Shown here piece by piece: positions 37,424 through 46,261 of a stretch of DNA of 64,000 nt. The position numbers and the translations under genes were made by a program. Where the stretch lies: the NCBI RefSeq assembly GCF_900103845.1, contig NZ_FNIJ01000006.1, forward strand, positions 186,001 to 250,000. Reading direction: 5' to 3'. This stretch comes from Pseudomonas jinjuensis. Its GTDB lineage: Bacteria > Pseudomonadota > Gammaproteobacteria > Pseudomonadales > Pseudomonadaceae. Below the pieces are notes generated by a model. The model saw only the letters and a list, made by a program, of their open reading frames with translations, did not search any database and was not told the DNA's origin. Every line of letters starts with the position of its first letter. The stretch's first letter is position 1.

Positions 37424-38830
37424 ATGCACAGCACAACGCCCCCGGACGACTCCGTCCTCCACAAGAAAGCCCGCAAGGCGGGTATCGCCTCCTTCATCGG
37501 CACCACCATCGAGTGGTACGACTTCTACATCTATGGCCTGGCCGCCGCGCTGGTATTCGGCAAGGTGTTCTTCCCCAGCGACATGGACCCGGGCCTGGCC
37601 ACGCTGCTGTCCTTCGTCACGCTGTGGTCCGGCTTCATCGCCCGCCCGCTCGGCGGCATCATCTTCGGCCACCTCGGCGACAGGATCGGCCGCAAGAACA
37701 CCCTGGTGATCACCCTGATCATGATGGGCATCGCCACCACCTGCATCGGCGTGCTGCCGGTCTATGCGGACATCGGCATATGGGCGCCGATCGCGCTGGT
37801 GCTGCTACGCATCATCCAGGGCATCGCGGTGGGCGGCGAATGGGGTGGCGCCATCCTGATCGCCAGCGAAAGCGCGCCCAAGGGCAAGGGCATCCTCTAC
37901 GCCGCCTTCGCCCAGCAGGGCTCGCCCACCGGCAACCTGCTGGCGACCGTGGTGTTCTTCGCCCTCAGCAGCCTGCCGGCCTCCGAGTTCATCCTCTGGG
38001 GCTGGCGCATTCCCTTCCTGCTCTCGGCGGCCCTGGTCATCGTCGGCATGGTCATCCGTCTCCGCCTGGAAGAGTCGGAAGACATGAAGCGCCTGCTGCA
38101 ACAGAAGAAGACCGTGAAGCTGCCGATCGCGGAGGTGCTGGGCAAGCACTGGCGGATCGTCCTGCTGGGCGCCGGCGTGCTGCCGATCATCCACGTCACC
38201 TACTTCAAGAGCACCTTCGCCCTGTCCTGGGCGACCAAGACGCTGGGCTACAGCCAGGGCACCTTCCTCAGCATCATCGTCATCGCCCTGGTGGTGCAGT
38301 TCATCAGCCAGCCGATCGGCGCGCTGCTCACCTCGCGGATCGACATGCGCAAGGCCGTGTGCCTGATGGTGCTGCCGGAGTTCATCCTGATGCCGGCGAT
38401 GTTCTTCGCGGTGGAAACCAATATCTACTGGATCGCCGCCGTCGGCATGTGCCTGGCCACCGTGCCGCACGCGATGTTCTACGGCGCGGTGGGCGGCATC
38501 CTCGCCCGCGCCTTCCCCGCCCGCGTCCGCTATACCGGGCTGTCGCTGGCCTACCAGCTCTGCTCGCTGCTGATCGGCGGCGGCACGCCGGTGCTCGCCC
38601 AGTGGATTCTCAACAGCACCGGCAGCATCGTCGGCGTGGCCATCGCCTCGGCGATGTACGCGGTGGTTTCCCTGGCCTGCACCCTGGCCCTGCTCAGGCT
38701 CACCGGCTTCCGCGCCAGCGACCTGTCCACCGCCGAACAGGCCGACGCCGAGGAACTGCACGAGGAAAGGGCCGCGGCCGGCAAGCAGGAGCCAGCCGGC
38801 CAGCCGAGCGCGCAACGGGTTCTCGCCTGA
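37424..38830 (+). CDS. MFS transporter, metabolite:H+ symporter (MHS) family
   Basis: A 468-residue carrier with twelve membrane helices. Family signatures: ASFIGTTIEWYDFYIYGLAA in helix 1, GHLGDRIGRKNTLVITL after helix 2, RIIQGIAVGGEWGGAILIAS in helix 4, and GWRIPFLLSAAL in helix 6. MHS carriers import citrate, alpha-ketoglutarate, shikimate and other organic acids with protons. Next to the dicarboxylate beta-oxidation genes it is the probable inner-membrane importer of the substrate. The C-terminal tail is long and charged. A strong terminator follows. Confidence 0.9.
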   Translation: MHSTTPPDDSVLHKKARKAGIASFIGTTIEWYDFYIYGLAAALVFGKVFFPSDMDPGLATLLSFVTLWSGFIARPLGGIIFGHLGDRIGRKNTLVITLIMMGIATTCIGVLPVYADIGIWAPIALVLLRIIQGIAVGGEWGGAILIASESAPKGKGILYAAFAQQGSPTGNLLATVVFFALSSLPASEFILWGWRIPFLLSAALVIVGMVIRLRLEESEDMKRLLQQKKTVKLPIAEVLGKHWRIVLLGAGVLPIIHVTYFKSTFALSWATKTLGYSQGTFLSIIVIALVVQFISQPIGALLTSRIDMRKAVCLMVLPEFILMPAMFFAVETNIYWIAAVGMCLATVPHAMFYGAVGGILARAFPARVRYTGLSLAYQLCSLLIGGGTPVLAQWILNSTGSIVGVAIASAMYAVVSLACTLALLRLTGFRASDLSTAEQADAEELHEERAAAGKQEPAGQPSAQRVLA

Positions 38831-38852
38831 GTTCGACGCACGGCACCGACGA

Positions 38853-38885
38853 CGCCCTCTGCCGGAAACGGCAGAGGGCGTTTTT
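38853..38885 (+). terminator. rho-independent terminator after the MFS gene
   Basis: CGCCCTCTGCC at 38853-38863 pairs perfectly with GGCAGAGGGCG at 38870-38880 around a 6-base loop, followed at once by TTTTT. It closes the LysR-MFS transcription unit. Confidence 0.92.
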
Positions 38886-38960
38886 CATTCCCGCCTGTCG
38901 GCAGGCGGACGAGCGCATCGCTGCGTCAGGGTCCATGCTTGAGGCAGGAGGATTGCAGCC

Positions 38961-40340
38961 ATGACCCTCAGCGTCTTCGACATGTTCAAGCCCGGCGTCG
39001 GGCCGTCCAGCTCGCATACCGTGGGACCGATGCGCGCCACCCGCGAGTTCGTCGAGCGCCTGCGCGGCGCCGGCCTGCTGCTGCGCGTGGCGCGGATCGC
39101 GGTGCACCTGTACGGTTCGCTCAGCGCCACCGGCAAGGGCCACGCCACCGACCGCGCCTGCCTGATCGGACTGCTCGGCATCGACCCGGCCGACGCCGAT
39201 CCGGCCGCCCTGGCGCCGCTGGTGGATGCCATCTTCGCCGAACACCTGCTGACCCTCGACGGCGAGCACGTGATCGCCTTCGATCCGCAGCGTGACCTGC
39301 TGTTCCTCGACGACAGCCTGCCCTCGCACCCCAACGGCATGCACCTGCGCGCCATGGACGAGCGCGGCCGGCTGCTGGCCGAGCGGGTCTGCTACTCGGT
39401 GGGTGGCGGCTTCGTGGTCGACCAGGCCGACTTCAACACCGACCGCGCGCTGCCGGACAATCCCATGCCCTACCCCTTCCACAGCGCCGAGGAACTGCTG
39501 CGCCTGTGCCATGCACATGGCTTCCCGCGCATCAGCGACCTGATGTGGGCCAACGAGCGCGCCCTGCGCAGCGACGAGGAAATCCACGCCGGACTGGCGC
39601 ACATCTGGGACGAAATGCAGGCCTGCGTGCGCCGCGGTCTGGAAACCGAAGGCACGCTGCCCGGCGGGCTGAAGGTGCGCCGCCGCGCGCCGATGCTCTA
39701 CCGGCGGCTGAACGAGGCCGGCAGCGGCAACCTGATCGCCAGCACGCTGGGCGCCATGGACTGGGTCGACCTGTGGGCGCTGGCGGTGAACGAGGAAAAC
39801 GCCGCCGGCGGCCGGGTGGTCACCGCGCCCACCAACGGCGCCGCCGGCATAGTCCCGGCGGTGCTGCACTACTACATGCGCTTCGAACCCAGGGCCAGCG
39901 CCGACGACGTCGAACGCTACCTGCTGACCGCTGCCGCCATCGGCATCCTGTGCAAGCTCAACGCCTCGATTTCCGGCGCGGAGGTGGGCTGCCAGGGCGA
40001 AGTCGGCTCGGCCTGCGCCATGGCCGCGGGCGGGCTGGCGGAAATCCTCGGCGGCAGCCTGGAACAGGTGGAGAACGCCGCCGAGATCGGCCTGGAACAC
40101 AATCTCGGCCTGACCTGCGACCCGGTCGCTGGACTGGTCCAGGTGCCCTGCATCGAACGTAACGCCATGGCCTCGCTGAAGGCGATCAACGCCGCCCAGC
40201 TGGCCCTGCGCGGCGACGGCCAGCACCTGGTGTCGCTGGACAAGGCCATCGCCACCCTGCGCGACACCGGGCGGGACATGATGGACAAGTACAAGGAGAC
40301 CTCGAAGGGCGGGCTGGCGGTGAATGTGATCGCCTGTTAG
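38961..40340 (+). CDS. sdaA: L-serine ammonia-lyase (iron-sulfur dependent)
   Basis: Deaminates L-serine to pyruvate and ammonia. The 459-residue single-chain enzyme has the N-terminal beta domain ([20 protein letters not shown]), the substrate loop [18 protein letters not shown], and cluster-ligand Cys residues in [20 protein letters not shown] and [15 protein letters not shown]. The C-terminal tail ends VNVIAC with a terminal Cys, as in bacterial type 2 SDH where the tail Cys enters the active site. The start at 38961 has GGAGGA upstream. It lies alone after a terminator, followed by a REP pair. Confidence 0.95.
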   Translation: MTLSVFDMFKPGVGPSSSHTVGPMRATREFVERLRGAGLLLRVARIAVHLYGSLSATGKGHATDRACLIGLLGIDPADADPAALAPLVDAIFAEHLLTLDGEHVIAFDPQRDLLFLDDSLPSHPNGMHLRAMDERGRLLAERVCYSVGGGFVVDQADFNTDRALPDNPMPYPFHSAEELLRLCHAHGFPRISDLMWANERALRSDEEIHAGLAHIWDEMQACVRRGLETEGTLPGGLKVRRRAPMLYRRLNEAGSGNLIASTLGAMDWVDLWALAVNEENAAGGRVVTAPTNGAAGIVPAVLHYYMRFEPRASADDVERYLLTAAAIGILCKLNASISGAEVGCQGEVGSACAMAAGGLAEILGGSLEQVENAAEIGLEHNLGLTCDPVAGLVQVPCIERNAMASLKAINAAQLALRGDGQHLVSLDKAIATLRDTGRDMMDKYKETSKGGLAVNVIAC

Positions 40341-40356
40341 TCCGGCTGAATGCGGG

Positions 40357-40426
40357 TTCGCGAGCAAGCTCGCTCCTACAGGCCTGGCCTTGGCGTGCTC
40401 CTCGTAGGAGCGAGCTTGCTCGCGAA
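40357..40426. repeat. REP pair (REPIN-like), AGCTTGCT type
   Basis: TTCGCGAGCAAGCTCGCTCC starting at 40357 and inverted GTAGGAGCGAGCTTGCTCGC starting at 40404, both perfect copies, spaced by about 24 bp. This is the cleanest REPIN in the window. The rest of the gap to 40676 shows no gene. Confidence 0.9.
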
Positions 40427-40676
40427 CAGCCCAAGTGCGAATGCCACTGTTCTTGCACGGCCCGAAACAAGCTTTCTCAGCCTCGGAGAAAATCCTTAGC
40501 CAGCTTCCTTTTTCCATCGCCTCGGGCTACCGTCGATGCCCGCCAGAACTAGAAAGACTTCCGAAAGTCCGCTCCATTGACCCTTGCCCAGGCAGGTTCG
40601 CGCGATGCCGGCCATGCTCTGTGGCGGTCCTTTCGGCCAACCTGACCGTGATGAAAGTCCGACGACTGGAGATTCC

Positions 40677-42281
40677 ATGAACCTGTCGCTGCTCAGCCGC
40701 TATGCCTTTTTCGCCGTTTGCGTTCTCTTCACCGTGCTCAGCCTGCCCTTTCTCGGGCATCTGTGGCCGTTCACGCTCGTCACCTTCGCATTGAGCCTGC
40801 TGGGCATCCTCGACCTGCGCCAGGAGCGTCACGCGGTACGCCGCAACTATCCGATCCTGGGCAACATCCGCTACCTGGTCGAAGGCATCCGCCCGGAAAT
40901 CCGCCAGTACCTGCTCGAAGGCGACAACGAGGCCCTGCCGTTCTCCCGCGCCCAGCGCGCGCTGGTGTATTCGCGCGCCAAGAACGAAACCGCGGACAAG
41001 CCCTTCGGCACGCTGATCGACGTCTACCAGTCCGGCTTCGAGTTCATCGCCCACTCCATCCGCCCGGTTCCGGTGGCCGATCCCTGCACCTTCCGCGTCG
41101 ACGTCGGCGGCCCCGAGTGCAAGCAGCCGTACTCCATCTCGGTGTTCAATATCTCGGCGATGAGCTTCGGCTCGCTTAGCGCCAACGCCATCCGCGCGCT
41201 GAACAAGGGGGCGAAGATGGGCAACTTCGCCCACGACACCGGCGAAGGCAGCATCAGCCCCTATCACCGCGAGAACGGCGGCGACCTGACCTGGGAGCTG
41301 GGCAGCGGCTACTTCGGCTGCCGCACCCCCGACGGCAGACTCGATCCGCAGCGCTTCGCCAGGCAGGCCGCCGACCCGCAGGTGAAGATGATCGAGATCA
41401 AGCTCAGCCAGGGCGCCAAGCCCGGTCACGGCGGCATCCTGCCCAGGCACAAGGTCACCGCCGAGATCGCCTCCACCCGCGGCGTGCCCATGGGCGAGGA
41501 CTGCATCTCGCCGTCCTGCCACAGCGAATTCAGCACTCCGCTGGAACTGCTGCAGTTCATCGTCCGCCTGCGCGAGCTGTCCGCCGGCAAGCCGGTCGGC
41601 TTCAAGCTGTGCATCGGTCATCCGTGGGAGTTCATGGGTATCGCCAAGGCCATGCACGAGACCGGCATCCTCCCCGACTTCATCGTCGTCGACGGCAAGG
41701 AAGGCGGCACCGGCGCGGCGCCGCTGGAGTTCACCGACCACATGGGCCTGCCGATGCGCGAGGGCCTGCTGTTCGTGCACAACACCCTGGTCGGCCTGAA
41801 CCTGCGCGACAAGATCCGCATCGGCGCCAGCGGCAAGATCGTCAGCGCCTTCGACATCGCCAGCGTGCTGGCCATGGGCGCCGACTGGGCCAACGCCGCG
41901 CGCGGTTTCATGTTCGCCATCGGCTGCATCCAGTCGCAGTCCTGCCACACCAACAAGTGCCCCACCGGAGTCGCCACCCAGGACCCGCTGCGCCAGCGCG
42001 CGCTGGTGGTGCCGGACAAGGCCCAGCGGGTCTACAACTTCCACCGCAACACCCTCAAGGGCCTGGCCGAGATGATCGCCGCCGCCGGCCTGCGCCACCC
42101 CTCGGAACTGCAAGCCAAACACCTGGTACGTCGCGTGTCGTCCAGCGAAATCCGCCTGTTCTCGCACCTGCACTACTTCCTCAAACCCGGCGAGCTGCTC
42201 TCGGGCAACATCGAGGGCGAGTTCTACGAACGCATGTGGCGCATGGCGCGCAGCGACAGCTTCGATTCGGCAGCTGGATAG
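40677..42281 (+). CDS. FMN-binding glutamate-synthase-family protein with N-terminal membrane anchor
   Basis: A 534-residue protein. Residues about 5-45 form two hydrophobic helices (YAFFAVCVLFTVLSLPFLG, WPFTLVTFALSLLGILDL). The remainder is the glutamate synthase FMN barrel: ISAMSFGSLSANAIRALNKG, EIKLSQGAKPGHGGILPRHK, FIVVDGKEGGTGAAPLEF and the [3Fe-4S]-type Cys cluster CIQSQSCHTNKCPTG. It lacks the glutaminase and structural domains of GltB. The reaction is unknown; such stand-alone proteins are annotated as glutamate synthase-like or FMN oxidoreductases. The ATG at 40677 has GGAG in front. It is monocistronic by position. Confidence 0.88.
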   Translation: MNLSLLSRYAFFAVCVLFTVLSLPFLGHLWPFTLVTFALSLLGILDLRQERHAVRRNYPILGNIRYLVEGIRPEIRQYLLEGDNEALPFSRAQRALVYSRAKNETADKPFGTLIDVYQSGFEFIAHSIRPVPVADPCTFRVDVGGPECKQPYSISVFNISAMSFGSLSANAIRALNKGAKMGNFAHDTGEGSISPYHRENGGDLTWELGSGYFGCRTPDGRLDPQRFARQAADPQVKMIEIKLSQGAKPGHGGILPRHKVTAEIASTRGVPMGEDCISPSCHSEFSTPLELLQFIVRLRELSAGKPVGFKLCIGHPWEFMGIAKAMHETGILPDFIVVDGKEGGTGAAPLEFTDHMGLPMREGLLFVHNTLVGLNLRDKIRIGASGKIVSAFDIASVLAMGADWANAARGFMFAIGCIQSQSCHTNKCPTGVATQDPLRQRALVVPDKAQRVYNFHRNTLKGLAEMIAAAGLRHPSELQAKHLVRRVSSSEIRLFSHLHYFLKPGELLSGNIEGEFYERMWRMARSDSFDSAAG

Positions 42282-42346
42282 GCGTCGAGGGCCAGCTCCG
42301 GTTCGTCACATCCCGCTGGAACACCGGAGCGGAGCTGGGGGAATGA

Positions 42347-42718
42347 TCAGACGTGGAGATAGAACAGCTTGTTGATGACCCGCCACTGGCGATCGATCTT
42401 CAGTAGCGACAGGTAGTCGGTGAAACGCAGGCCGAGGAAATCATCGACCACCTTCGCCGTCGCGCAGTCTCCAGTGACGTCCAGCTCCCTGATCTCCCAG
42501 AACGGCCGCGTATCGCTGGCCGGCGGGTCTTCGGCCTTGATCTCGCCGATGAACTCATCCAGCGTCATCCACTCCAGGCTGCCGTGGAAATGCCCGACAA
42601 TCCGGCATGCGGGATGGAACGCCTGCCGCAGTCGGGACTCGTCGGCGAAGACCATGCCTTCGACATAGTCCTCGATGACCCGGCTGATGGCGGCGCTATC
42701 GGCCGATTGGCTGTCCAT
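42347..42718 (-). CDS. NTF2-like protein, putative lumazine-binding family
   Basis: A 123-residue protein with an NTF2-like alpha-beta cone pattern: ISRVIEDYVEGMVFADESRL at the start, FHPACRIVGHF in the middle, and LLKIDRQWRVINKLFY at the end. This matches the small Lumazine_bd_2/SnoaL-like family, whose members are cone-shaped dimers with unknown ligands. The ATG at 42718 has GAGGAGGG at seven bases, which decides it over upstream codons. It is convergent with the glutamate-synthase-like gene and followed on the same strand by an aldo/keto reductase. No function can be claimed. Confidence 0.75.
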   Translation of the reverse strand: MDSQSADSAAISRVIEDYVEGMVFADESRLRQAFHPACRIVGHFHGSLEWMTLDEFIGEIKAEDPPASDTRPFWEIRELDVTGDCATAKVVDDFLGLRFTDYLSLLKIDRQWRVINKLFYLHV

Positions 42719-42817
42719 CGTTCCACCCTCCTCGCACGGGCCGCGCGGCGCATGCCCCAAGGAGCAAGGCTAGCACCGCATCCGCCGGTCAGGCCGGCGC
42801 GCGACAGCCGGAGAGAC

Positions 42818-43642
42818 TCAGACCACCGCCAGCGGCTGCCGGCGCCTGGGCGGCGGGAAGGCCGCGTCGAGTTGCTCCAGGTCGTCGGCTGTCAGGCGCA
42901 GGTCCAGGGCGGCGGCGTTGTCCCGGATGTGCAGAGGGTCGACCGCCTTGGGGATGGCGATCACGCCGGGGTGGTGGATCAGCCAGGCCAGGGCGATGCG
43001 CGCCGGGGTGGCGTCGTGGCGGGCAGCGAGCTCGGCGAGGACGGGATGGCGCAGCAGGCGGCCGCCCTGGCCGACCGGGCAGTAGGCCATCAGCGGCATG
43101 CGCTGTTGCTGGCACCAGGGCAGCAGATCCCACTCGACACCGCGCTCCTCCAGGCTGTACTGCACCTGGTTGCTGGCGCAGGCCGGCTGGTCCAGTTCGC
43201 GCATGTCGTCGAGGTCGAAGTTGGACACGCCCCAGCGGCGGATCCGGCCCGCCTCGCGCAGGCGCTCGAAGGCTTCCACGGTTTCCTCCAGCGGATACTC
43301 GCCGCGCCAGTGCAGCAGGTAGAGGTCCAGGCAGTCCGTGCCCAGGCGCCGCAGGCTGCGTTCGCAGGCATCCGCCACGCCCTTGCGGCTGGCGTTGTGC
43401 GGATAGACCTTGCTGACCAGGAAGACCCTGTCGCGCTGCCCGGCGATGGCTTCCCCCACCACTTCCTCGGCGCCGCCCTCGCCGTACATTTCCGCCGTGT
43501 CGATCAGCGTCAGCCCGCGCTCGATGCCCTCGCGCAGGGCGGCCACCTCGCGCCGGCGCTCGCGGGCGTTCTCGCCCATCCGCCAGGTGCCCTGCCCCAG
43601 GACAGGTACGCGGGTGCCGTCGGCGAATACCACAGTGTTCAT
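42818..43642 (-). CDS. aldo/keto reductase
   Basis: A 274-residue NADPH-dependent aldo/keto reductase. The catalytic tetrad is visible: Asp and Tyr in LIDTAEMYGEGGAEE, Lys in VFLVSKVYPHNAS, His in LDLYLLHWRGEYP. Cofactor-side AIPKAVDPLHIRDN is also typical (Lys/His in place of the common Lys-Ser). It lies 21 bp from the VOC gene on the same strand, so they may form a small detoxification unit; substrate unknown, possibly reactive aldehydes such as methylglyoxal. Confidence 0.9.
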   Translation of the reverse strand: MNTVVFADGTRVPVLGQGTWRMGENARERRREVAALREGIERGLTLIDTAEMYGEGGAEEVVGEAIAGQRDRVFLVSKVYPHNASRKGVADACERSLRRLGTDCLDLYLLHWRGEYPLEETVEAFERLREAGRIRRWGVSNFDLDDMRELDQPACASNQVQYSLEERGVEWDLLPWCQQQRMPLMAYCPVGQGGRLLRHPVLAELAARHDATPARIALAWLIHHPGVIAIPKAVDPLHIRDNAAALDLRLTADDLEQLDAAFPPPRRRQPLAVV

Positions 43643-43663
43643 CGGTTGCTCCTTCGCTGCGTT

Positions 43664-44083
43664 TCAATGCCAGGGATCGTAGGTCCCGAAGCTCCAGACA
43701 TGGCCTTCGATGTCGCGGCAGGTGAAGCCCTGGCCGCCGTAGTCCTCGTCCTTGATGTCGATGACGATCTCCGCCCCGCCGTCCAGCGCCCGGCGGTACA
43801 GCGCCTCGGCATCGTCCACCCGCATGTAGATGCTCTGCGTGCAGCCGCCGGCCTCGCCCGGCTGGCGCATCAGGCGGCCGTAGGCGTTGTCGCGCTGCGA
43901 ACCGAGCATGAGCATGCCGCTGCCGTCGGGCAGGCAGAGCTGGGCGTGGGCGATGCGCCCCTGTTCGTCGTCCACCACCAGATGGCGCTGGAAGCCGAAG
44001 GTGGAGCACAGCCACTCGATGGCCGCCGGCGCGTCGCGGTAGCGCAGGCAGGGAATGACGGAGGGACGTGGAGGATGGTTCAT
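43664..44083 (-). CDS. VOC (glyoxalase/bleomycin-resistance) family protein
   Basis: A 139-residue single-module vicinal-oxygen-chelate protein of the PhnB/YdcJ-like subgroup. Pattern: PCLRYRDAPAAIEWLCSTFGF at the N-terminus, VDDAEALYRRALDGGAEIV in the middle, and RDIEGHVWSFGTYDPWH at the C-terminus, with possible metal-binding His/Glu residues. It precedes the aldo/keto reductase gene on the same strand with a short gap. Resistance, isomerase or lyase roles are all possible; nothing specific can be claimed. Confidence 0.82.
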   Translation of the reverse strand: MNHPPRPSVIPCLRYRDAPAAIEWLCSTFGFQRHLVVDDEQGRIAHAQLCLPDGSGMLMLGSQRDNAYGRLMRQPGEAGGCTQSIYMRVDDAEALYRRALDGGAEIVIDIKDEDYGGQGFTCRDIEGHVWSFGTYDPWH

Positions 44084-44182
44084 GGCGGGCTCCGGTCGAC
44101 TGCTGGGACACGTCCACCAGCATAGACGGCGGGGTTCGGCGGAACGCTCCGAGGCCGGACGCGGGGGCGTGAAAACGAGCTA

Positions 44183-44294
44183 CTGCAGGAGCGCGCCATG
44201 CGCGCGACGCCCTGGCTGGTCGCGGGCACGGGACGCTCCTGCGTCCGCCGCGAGACAAACGGCGGATGACGCTGGCGCGTCATGCGCCCTACAG
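44183..44294. repeat. REP pair and GATGACGC element
   Basis: CTGCAGGAGCGCGCCATGCG at 44183 with inverted CGCGGGCACGGGACGCTCCT at 44221 is a degenerate REP pair. GATGACGCTGGCGCGTCATG at about 44266 followed by CGCCCTAC is the second copy of the element found at 15174. Both lie in the 624-bp gene-free gap 44084-44707. Confidence 0.75.
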
Positions 44295-44320
44295 GTCGGC
44301 TCTGTGTAATGCGACCCCTT

Positions 44321-44526
44321 GTAGGAGCAACTGTCTTACATCGTCTTGATGCTTCCCCCTCACCCTAACCCTCTCCCTCAGGGAGAGGGGACCGTTCGGA
44401 GTCGCCGGGTGGCACGGCATTCACCCCGACGCCAATCTGCCCCCTCTCCCTCTGGAGCGGGGCGCGCAGCCAGGGCTGGGGTGAGGGAGCCACAACACCA
44501 GACTTTCCCGTAGGAGCAACTGTCTT
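44321..44526. repeat. composite repeat: CCCTCACCC inverted unit flanked by 17-bp direct repeats
   Basis: CCCTCACCCTAACCC near 44357 and GGGGTGAGGG at 44478-44487 are imperfect inverted ends of a roughly 130-bp unit containing an internal hairpin CCTCTCCCTCAGGGAGAGG. The unit is bracketed by two exact copies of GTAGGAGCAACTGTCTT at 44321-44337 and 44510-44526. The unit resembles dispersed MITE-like or REP-like elements of gammaproteobacteria; no transposase is present. Confidence 0.7.
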
Positions 44527-44540
44527 GGTATCTCAGTGCA

Positions 44541-44655
44541 TTCTGTTCGCGAGCAAGGACTGGGCGTCCCCCTCGGTCCTACGAAGAGCGGGAACGTACC
44601 TGTAGCAGCGAGCTTGCTCGCGAATCCTGTGTAGGAGCGGGCCATGCCCGCGAAC
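44541..44655. repeat. cluster of two intact and one disrupted REP copies
   Basis: GTTCGCGAGCAAGG near 44545 continues, after about 15 unrelated bases, into GGTCCTACGA: a REP arm with an interruption. TGTAGCAGCGAGCTTGCTCG at 44601 and GTAGGAGCGGGCCATGCCCG at 44631 are adjacent direct copies of two different REP families. They end just before the terminator of the permease gene. Confidence 0.75.
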
Positions 44656-44690
44656 AATAAAAAAGGGCCTCTGATCAGAGGCCCTTTTCT
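44656..44690 (-). terminator. terminator of the amino acid permease gene
   Basis: GGGCCTCTGATCAGAGGCCC at 44665-44684 is a perfect 20-bp palindrome; on the minus strand it is followed by TTTTTTATT, and on the plus strand by TTTTCTT. It therefore can terminate transcription in both directions; the minus-strand permease gene ends 18 bp away. Confidence 0.9.
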
Positions 44691-44707
44691 TCACGCACCT
44701 GCCTGGA

Positions 44708-46093
44708 TCAGGCGGTACGGGCTGCCGCACCGGCCTGCTCGTTCTTCGGAGCGAGGTTCAGCGCGTAATACAGCACCACCAGCAGCACCAGGAACGCCGG
44801 GCCGATGTACAGGGCGATGCGGGTTTCCTCGAAGTACGCCATCAGCGCCACCACCAGGACCAGGAAGGCCATGGCCAGGTAGGAGCTGAGCGGGTACAGC
44901 CACATCCTGTACTGCAGCTTGCCGACTTCGGCCTGGCTCAGGCCGCGGCGGAACTTCAGCTGGGCGAGCAGGATCATGGCCCAGGTCCAGATCGCGCCGA
45001 AGGTGGCGATGGAGGTCACCCAGGTGAACACCTTCTCCGGCACCAGGTAGTTCAGCACCACGCCGCCGAGCAGGGCGACGATGGACAGGATCAGCGCGTT
45101 GCGCGGTACGCCGTTCTTCGAGGTCTTTGCAAAGGCCTTCGGCGCCTGGCCGTGCTGGGCGAGGCTGTAGAGCATGCGGCCGGTGCTGAAGATGCCGCCG
45201 TTGCAGGACGACAGCGCAGCGGTGATCACCACGAAGTTGATGATGCCGGCGGCGGTCTTGATGCCCATGCGCTCGAAGGTCATCACGAACGGGCTGCCCT
45301 GGCTGCCGATCTCGTTCCACGGGTAGATCGACATGATCACGAACAGCGCGCCGACGTAGAACAGCAGGATGCGCCAGAACACCGAGTTGATCGCGCCCGG
45401 GATGGTCTTCTGCGGGTTCTTCGCTTCGCCGGCGGTGAGGCCGATCATTTCCACGCCGAGGTAGGCGAACATCACCATCTGCAGCGACATCAGCACGCCG
45501 CTGATGCCATGCGGCATGAAGCCGCCGTTGCTCCACAGGTTGGCGATGCCGGTGGCGACGCCGTCGTTGCCGAAGCCGAAGACGATCATGCCGAGGCCGA
45601 CCACGACCATCGCGACGATGGTGACGATCTTGATCAGGGCGAACCAGAACTCGAACTCGCCGAAGGCGCGCACGGTGATCAGGTTGATCGCGCCCATGCT
45701 GCTCAGCGCGGCCAGCGCCCAGATCCAGCGCGGTACGTCAGGGAACCAGATGCCCATGTAGATGGCGACGGCGGTGATTTCCGCGACGCAGGTCACCAGC
45801 CAGAGGAACCAGTAGTTCCAGCCGGTCAGGTAGCCGGCCAGCGGGCCGAGGTAGTCCTGGGCGTAGCGGCTGAAGGAGCCGGCTACCGGGTTGTGCACCG
45901 CCATCTCGCCGAGGGCGCGCATGATCACGAGGATGGCGAGACCGCCGATGATGTAGGACAGCATGATGGCCGGGCCGGCCATCTGGATGGCCTTCGCCGA
46001 ACCGAGGAACAGGCCGACGCCGATGCAGGCGCCAAGGGCCATGAGTCGGATGTGCCGCTCGTTGAGATCCCGTGAAAGATCGTTGGACGACAT
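44708..46093 (-). CDS. amino acid permease, AAT family (ProY/HutT-like)
   Basis: A 461-residue APC-superfamily permease with twelve helices. The AAT signature is at the N-terminus: LNERHIRLMALGACIGVGLF, GPAIMLSYIIGGLAILVIMR, ALGEMAVHNPVAGSFSRYA. AAT proteins import proline, histidine, aromatic or basic amino acids with protons; the pattern is closest to ProY and HutT proteins, but no catabolic gene is adjacent to decide. The start at 46093 follows a 279-bp leader with several hairpins. A bidirectional terminator ends the gene. Confidence 0.9.
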   Translation of the reverse strand: MSSNDLSRDLNERHIRLMALGACIGVGLFLGSAKAIQMAGPAIMLSYIIGGLAILVIMRALGEMAVHNPVAGSFSRYAQDYLGPLAGYLTGWNYWFLWLVTCVAEITAVAIYMGIWFPDVPRWIWALAALSSMGAINLITVRAFGEFEFWFALIKIVTIVAMVVVGLGMIVFGFGNDGVATGIANLWSNGGFMPHGISGVLMSLQMVMFAYLGVEMIGLTAGEAKNPQKTIPGAINSVFWRILLFYVGALFVIMSIYPWNEIGSQGSPFVMTFERMGIKTAAGIINFVVITAALSSCNGGIFSTGRMLYSLAQHGQAPKAFAKTSKNGVPRNALILSIVALLGGVVLNYLVPEKVFTWVTSIATFGAIWTWAMILLAQLKFRRGLSQAEVGKLQYRMWLYPLSSYLAMAFLVLVVALMAYFEETRIALYIGPAFLVLLVVLYYALNLAPKNEQAGAAARTA

Positions 46094-46157
46094 GAATACA
46101 ACCTCAATTTTGTTTTTGGGGTGTCAGCAGCGGACTCATACGTGCCGTCGGGATAGG

Positions 46158-46261
46158 GAAAACGCAAAAGCTCCGCCACCGCGCCAGGGCACGGAGCTGG
46201 AGTTCGTCTGGGATTCCATGACGGCACACCGCAAGAGGCTGCCCGCTCTTGTGGAGCGGGC
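46158..46261 (-). promoter_or_regulatory. structured leader with alternative hairpins upstream of the permease gene
   Basis: Read on the minus strand, GCCCGCTC/GAGCGGGC (46241-46261) forms an 8-bp hairpin. Its inner arm can instead pair with CCGCAAGAG (46229-46237), so two structures exclude each other. Further on, AGCTCCG/CGGAGCT (46169-46198) is followed by TTTTGCGTTTT, a terminator-like element 65-100 nt before the permease start. A 27-codon reading frame (start MESQTNSSSV, ATG at 46220) runs through that hairpin. It could instead be the terminator of the lysE gene upstream. Confidence 0.45.

Noticed and set aside
44321-44526. Reading the 17-bp direct repeats as the target duplication of an insertion sequence
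   Set aside because: There is no transposase and a 17-bp duplication would be unusual; the flanks are better seen as REP-like copies, though the question is kept as a finding.
44183-44655. Dense spaced palindromes that look CRISPR-like at first glance
   Set aside because: Repeats are of different families, in both orientations, without uniform spacers, and no cas genes are present; they are REP-type elements.
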